The notes beneath the pieces are model-generated. The model made no database searches and was not told where the DNA came from. It was given only the letters and a program-made list of their open reading frames with translations. From Pseudofrankia asymbiotica (GTDB taxonomy: Bacteria > Actinomycetota > Actinomycetes > Frankiales > Frankiaceae), in the NCBI RefSeq assembly GCF_001983105.1, contig NZ_MOMC01000012.1, positions 14,877 to 25,495 of the forward strand: a stretch of DNA of 10,619 nt, read 5' to 3'. The first letter of the stretch is position 1; each line of letters begins with the position of its first letter. Below, piece by piece: positions 7,902-10,619 of this stretch. Made by a program: the position numbers and the translations under genes.

Positions 7902-9197
7902 ATGGCGATAACCGGGCGGGCGGCGGCGTGCGCGTTCCTCGGCGCGGTGGCGGTGGCGCTCGCGCCCGTCCCCGGCCTTGTGATCCTGATCGTCGACCTG
8001 CTGATCGTCGGGCTGGTGCTGCTCGACCTGGCGCTCGCCGGCTCGGTCCGAGCGCTGGAGTTCTCCCGGAGCGGGCCGCGCGGCGCGCGGCTCGGACAGC
8101 CGGTGCCGCTGGTGCTCACCGTCAGCAACAACGGCACCCGGGCGGTGCGGGCCAGGATCCGGGACGCCTGGCCGCCGTCGGCCGGCGCGCGGCCGCTGAC
8201 CTACAGCGTCACCATCCCGGCCGGCGAGCGGCGCTTCCTGGAGGCGACCCTCTACCCGACGCGGCGCGGTGACCGGGAGCCGTTCCGGATCACCGTTCGC
8301 TCGCTCGGCCCGCTGGGCCTGGCCGGGCGGCAGGGCCGCCACTACTGCCCGTGGCGCGTGCGGGTGCTGCCGCCGTTCCACTCCCGCCGGCACCTGCCGT
8401 CGGCGCTCGCCCGGCTGCGCGAGGTCGAGGGCCAGGTCGCCATCCGCGGCGGCGGCGCGGGCTCCGAGTTCGACAGCCTGCGCGACTACGTGATCGGCGA
8501 CGACGTCCGCAACATCGACTGGCGCGGCACCGCCCGGCGCGGCTCGGTGGTCGTGAGGACGTTCCGCCCGGAACGCGACCGGCGGGTCGTCTGCGTGCTC
8601 GACACGGCCCGCACCTCGGCCGGCAGGGTCGGCGACGCCCCTCGGCTCGACCACGCGCTCGACGCCGCGCTGCTGCTGACGGCCGTCGCGCTGCGCGCCG
8701 GCGACCGCGTCGGGCTCGTCGCGCACGACAGCGAGGCACGCCTGGTGCTGCCGGAGTCGAGCGAGGCGAACCTGCTGTCGCGGATGAGCGAGGCGATGGC
8801 GACGCTGGAGCCGGCGCTCGTCGAGGCCGACCACGAGGGCATCGTCTCGACGGTGCTGCGCATGACCCGCCGGCGCGCGCTGGTCGTCATCTTCAGCGAT
8901 CTGGTGCCGGCGGTGATCGAGGAGTCGCTGTTGCCCGCGCTGCCGGCCCTGGCCGCCAGGCACACCGTGCTGGTCGCCGCCCTGCGCGACCCGAGGCTCG
9001 CCGAGCTCGCCGCCGGCCGCGGCGACGTCCGCGACGTCTACGCGGCGGCGTCGGCCGAGCAGACCCTGCTGCGCCGCCGCCAGCTCACCGAGGAGCTGCG
9101 CAGCCGCGGCGTCGAGGTCGTCGACGCCGGGCCCGACCGCTACGCTCCCGCCGTCACCGACACCTACCTGTCCCTGAAGGCCCTCGGCCGCCTGTAG
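7902..9197 (+). CDS. DUF58 domain protein (MoxR partner)
   Basis: The 431-residue protein begins with two hydrophobic helices (about 9-27 and 28-47), then a beta-rich region (about 55-160). The diagnostic DUF58 motif GSEFDSLRDYVIGDDVRNID (188-207) continues with WRGTARRG. The following region resembles a vWA fold: VVCVLDTARTS at 229-239 stands where the metal-site DxSxS would be, but Thr and Ala replace part of it, so metal binding may be lost or altered. DUF58 proteins are encoded next to MoxR in many bacteria and are regarded as their partners. It starts seven bases after the moxR stop with only a weak ribosome binding site, so it is probably the last gene of the five-gene operon. A structured spacer follows. 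Confidence 0.92.
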   Translation: MAITGRAAACAFLGAVAVALAPVPGLVILIVDLLIVGLVLLDLALAGSVRALEFSRSGPRGARLGQPVPLVLTVSNNGTRAVRARIRDAWPPSAGARPLTYSVTIPAGERRFLEATLYPTRRGDREPFRITVRSLGPLGLAGRQGRHYCPWRVRVLPPFHSRRHLPSALARLREVEGQVAIRGGGAGSEFDSLRDYVIGDDVRNIDWRGTARRGSVVVRTFRPERDRRVVCVLDTARTSAGRVGDAPRLDHALDAALLLTAVALRAGDRVGLVAHDSEARLVLPESSEANLLSRMSEAMATLEPALVEADHEGIVSTVLRMTRRRALVVIFSDLVPAVIEESLLPALPALAARHTVLVAALRDPRLAELAAGRGDVRDVYAAASAEQTLLRRRQLTEELRSRGVEVVDAGPDRYAPAVTDTYLSLKALGRL

Positions 9198-9212
9198 CTC
9201 ATCGTCGAACGT

Positions 9213-9261
9213 CCCCGCTCGGGCAGCCGCCGACGGCGGGACGATCGGCGAGCGAGCGGGG
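9213..9261 (+). terminator. Stem-loop after DUF58, possible operon terminator
   Basis: CCCCGCTCG (9213-9221) pairs perfectly with CGAGCGGGG (9253-9261). The 31-base interval contains a smaller hairpin CCGCC/GGCGG (9227-9231 with 9235-9239, loop GAC). It starts 15 bases after the DUF58 stop. There is no U-tract, so it is only a candidate terminator; the 3' arm overlaps the G-rich array. Confidence 0.4.
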
Positions 9262-9306
9262 CGGGGCGGGGTCGGGTCGGGTCGGGTCCGGTCGGGTCCG
9301 GTCGGC
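9257..9306 (+). repeat. Ten-unit G-rich pentamer array, potential G-quadruplex
   Basis: The 5-base period runs CGGGG three times, TCGGG three times, then TCCGG/TCGGG variants. Between 9258 and 9286 there are six runs of three or four G separated by one or two bases, which meets the usual G-quadruplex pattern on the plus strand and in any rightward RNA. It lies between the DUF58 operon and hsdM. Confidence 0.8.
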
Positions 9307-9330
9307 GGGGGCGCGCGGGTCGGGTCTGGC

Positions 9331-9349
9331 GGACCCGCGTCGCGGGTCC
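9331..9349. promoter_or_regulatory. 19-base palindrome upstream of hsdM
   Basis: GGACCCGCG (9331-9339) and CGCGGGTCC (9341-9349) are perfect inverted repeats around a central T, 50 bases before the hsdM start. The near-zero loop suits a dimeric protein operator better than an RNA hairpin, but no regulator is known and a terminator role cannot be excluded. Confidence 0.4.
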
Positions 9350-9388
9350 CTCGGCAACTCAGCCCAGCCGAATTGATGTTGTACCGCC

Positions 9389-9394
9389 AAGGAG
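9389..9394 (+). promoter_or_regulatory. Ribosome binding site of hsdM
   Basis: AAGGAG ends four bases before the ATG at 9399. It favours that start over the internal ATG at 9438, where residues resembling the family ([18 protein letters not shown]) begin. Confidence 0.65.
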
Positions 9395-9398
9395 CGCC

Positions 9399-10619
9399 AT
9401 GTCCCCGAGGAGGAAAACCGCGGCCGGCCCGCCGACCATGGCCGAGCTGCGCGAGACGCTGTGGAAGGCGGCGGACAAACTGCGTGGCTCCGTGGACGCC
9501 GCCCAGTACAAGGACTTCGTCCTCGGCCTCGTCTTCCTCAAGTACGTCTCGGACGCCTTCGCCGAACGCCGCGAGGCGATCCGTGCGCACGCGCCAGCCG
9601 AGGGCGTCCCGGGGGCTCGGGGCGAGCGGCTCCTCGGCGACGTGGTCGACGACAAGGACGAGTACACGGGGCAGGGGGTCTTCTGGGTTCCTCGGCGGGC
9701 GCGGTGGGACGAGCTGGCGGCGAGCGCCGGGGACACAGGCATCGGCCGGCTCCTCGACGCCGCCATGGACGCGGTCATGCGCGAGAACGAGGCACTGGCC
9801 GGCGTCCTCCCAAAGATCTTCACGGGCCCGGGTGTCGACCAGCGCCGCCTGGGCGAACTGGTCGATCTGCTCGGCGACGCCCGCTTCACCGGCCACCGGC
9901 CCACCGTCCCGGCCCAGCACGGCGCCGCCGCCGCCGACGACGACGACGCCGCCAGCCGGTCGGCGCGTGACGTGCTTGGCGAGGTCTACGAGTACTTCCT
10001 GGAGAAGTTCGCCCGGGCCGAGGGCAAACGCGGCGGCGAGTTCTACACGCCGGCGAGTGTCGTCCGGCTGATGGTCGAGATCATGGAGCCCTATCAGGGG
10101 CGGGTCTACGACCCGTGCTGCGGGTCGGGCGGCATGTTCGTCCAGGCCGAGAAGTTCATCGACGAACACCAGGGACGCCGTGACGACATCTCGGTCTACG
10201 GCCAGGAGAACAACGAGCGCACCTGGCGGCTGGCGAAGATGAACCTCGCCATACACGGCATCGCGGGCGACCTGAGCGAGAAATGGGACGACACGCTTCG
10301 CGTCGATCGCCACCCGGACCTGCGCGCGGACTTCATTCTCGCGAACCCGCCGTTCAACATGTCCGACTGGGCCCGGATCACCGATGACCCGCGCTGGCGC
10401 TACGGTGTCCCGCCGGCCGGCAACGCGAACTTCGCCTGGATGCAGCACATCGTCTCGAAGCTCGCCACGAACGGTGTCGCCGGCGTGGTGATGGCGAACG
10501 GGTCGATGTCGTCGAAGCAGTCCGGCGAGGGCCAGATCCGGGCCGCGCTCGTCGAGGCCGACCTGGTCGCCTGCGTGGTGGCCCTGCCGCCACGGCTGTT
10601 CCGTACCACCCCCATCCCC
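9399..10619 (+). CDS. hsdM: Type I restriction-modification methyltransferase subunit HsdM (cut by window end)
   Basis: The 407 visible codons encode an N6-adenine DNA methyltransferase of the HsdM type. The HsdM N-terminal helical domain covers about 14-165 ([16 protein letters not shown], then [19 protein letters not shown]). The catalytic domain starts near 189 ([17 protein letters not shown], then [19 protein letters not shown]). The SAM-binding motif I is [10 protein letters not shown] (238-247) and the catalytic motif IV is NPPF (316-319). HsdM works with HsdS (specificity) and HsdR (restriction), expected to the right of the window. A hydrophilic Ala/Asp-rich insert (about 166-187, with DDDD) separates the two domains. 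The gene starts a new transcription unit: it is 201 bases from DUF58 behind a possible terminator. The frame is intact to the window edge. Confidence 0.95.
   Translation, partial: MSPRRKTAAGPPTMAELRETLWKAADKLRGSVDAAQYKDFVLGLVFLKYVSDAFAERREAIRAHAPAEGVPGARGERLLGDVVDDKDEYTGQGVFWVPRRARWDELAASAGDTGIGRLLDAAMDAVMRENEALAGVLPKIFTGPGVDQRRLGELVDLLGDARFTGHRPTVPAQHGAAAADDDDAASRSARDVLGEVYEYFLEKFARAEGKRGGEFYTPASVVRLMVEIMEPYQGRVYDPCCGSGGMFVQAEKFIDEHQGRRDDISVYGQENNERTWRLAKMNLAIHGIAGDLSEKWDDTLRVDRHPDLRADFILANPPFNMSDWARITDDPRWRYGVPPAGNANFAWMQHIVSKLATNGVAGVVMANGSMSSKQSGEGQIRAALVEADLVACVVALPPRLFRTTPIP

Noticed and set aside
9257..9306. CRISPR array
   Set aside because: The 5-base period has no unique spacers and there are no cas genes; it is a simple tandem repeat.

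Overview
The window is very GC-rich DNA with dense long ORFs on both strands and GTG starts beside ATG. It fits a high-GC actinobacterium, and Frankia-type (Frankiales) is my best guess from gene content and style. The genus is an inference and was not checked by any search. Eight protein genes are supported (two cut by the window ends); I see no RNA gene, CRISPR array, insertion sequence or transposase.

Left block, minus strand (1-2766). Reading against the printed strand, the order is comF-like phosphoribosyltransferase, then hpf (long-form ribosome hibernation promoting factor), then the N-terminus of a NarL/LuxR-type response regulator that runs off the left end. The genes are separated by about 320 and 440 bases of non-coding DNA. 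Two abutting hairpins follow hpf and a structured leader precedes its ribosome binding site. As I remember it, Streptomyces has the same order (ComF, HPF, orphan regulator OrrA), so this looks like a conserved chromosomal core.

Centre, divergent intergenic region (2767-2968). It separates the two blocks and carries two DnaA-box-like sites in inverted orientation.

Right block, plus strand (2969-9197). Five genes are packed as one operon with 1-4 base overlaps (TGATG, GTGA, GTGA) and one 7-base gap. They encode a multi-pass GPDPase-membrane-domain protein, a DUF4129 protein, a DUF4350 protein, a MoxR-family AAA+ ATPase and a DUF58 protein. This is the actinobacterial MoxR/DUF58 cell-envelope cluster. 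A plausible picture is a membrane assembly served by a cytoplasmic AAA+ chaperone and its DUF58 partner, but its substrate is not known. Three of the five proteins carry long Pro/Gly/Ala-rich extensions, which is the most distinctive feature of this copy.

Right end (9198-10619). A 201-base spacer holds a possible terminator, a ten-unit G-rich pentamer array able to form a G-quadruplex, and a 19-base palindrome. It is followed by hsdM, the methyltransferase subunit of a type I restriction-modification system, cut by the window end. The SpoIIM-like and RDD genes that often follow DUF58 in such clusters are absent here, so this spacer may be the junction between core and accessory DNA. I find no clear evidence for a wholly new system. 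The best leads are the proline-rich MoxR cluster, the G-rich junction and the non-coding elements around hpf.
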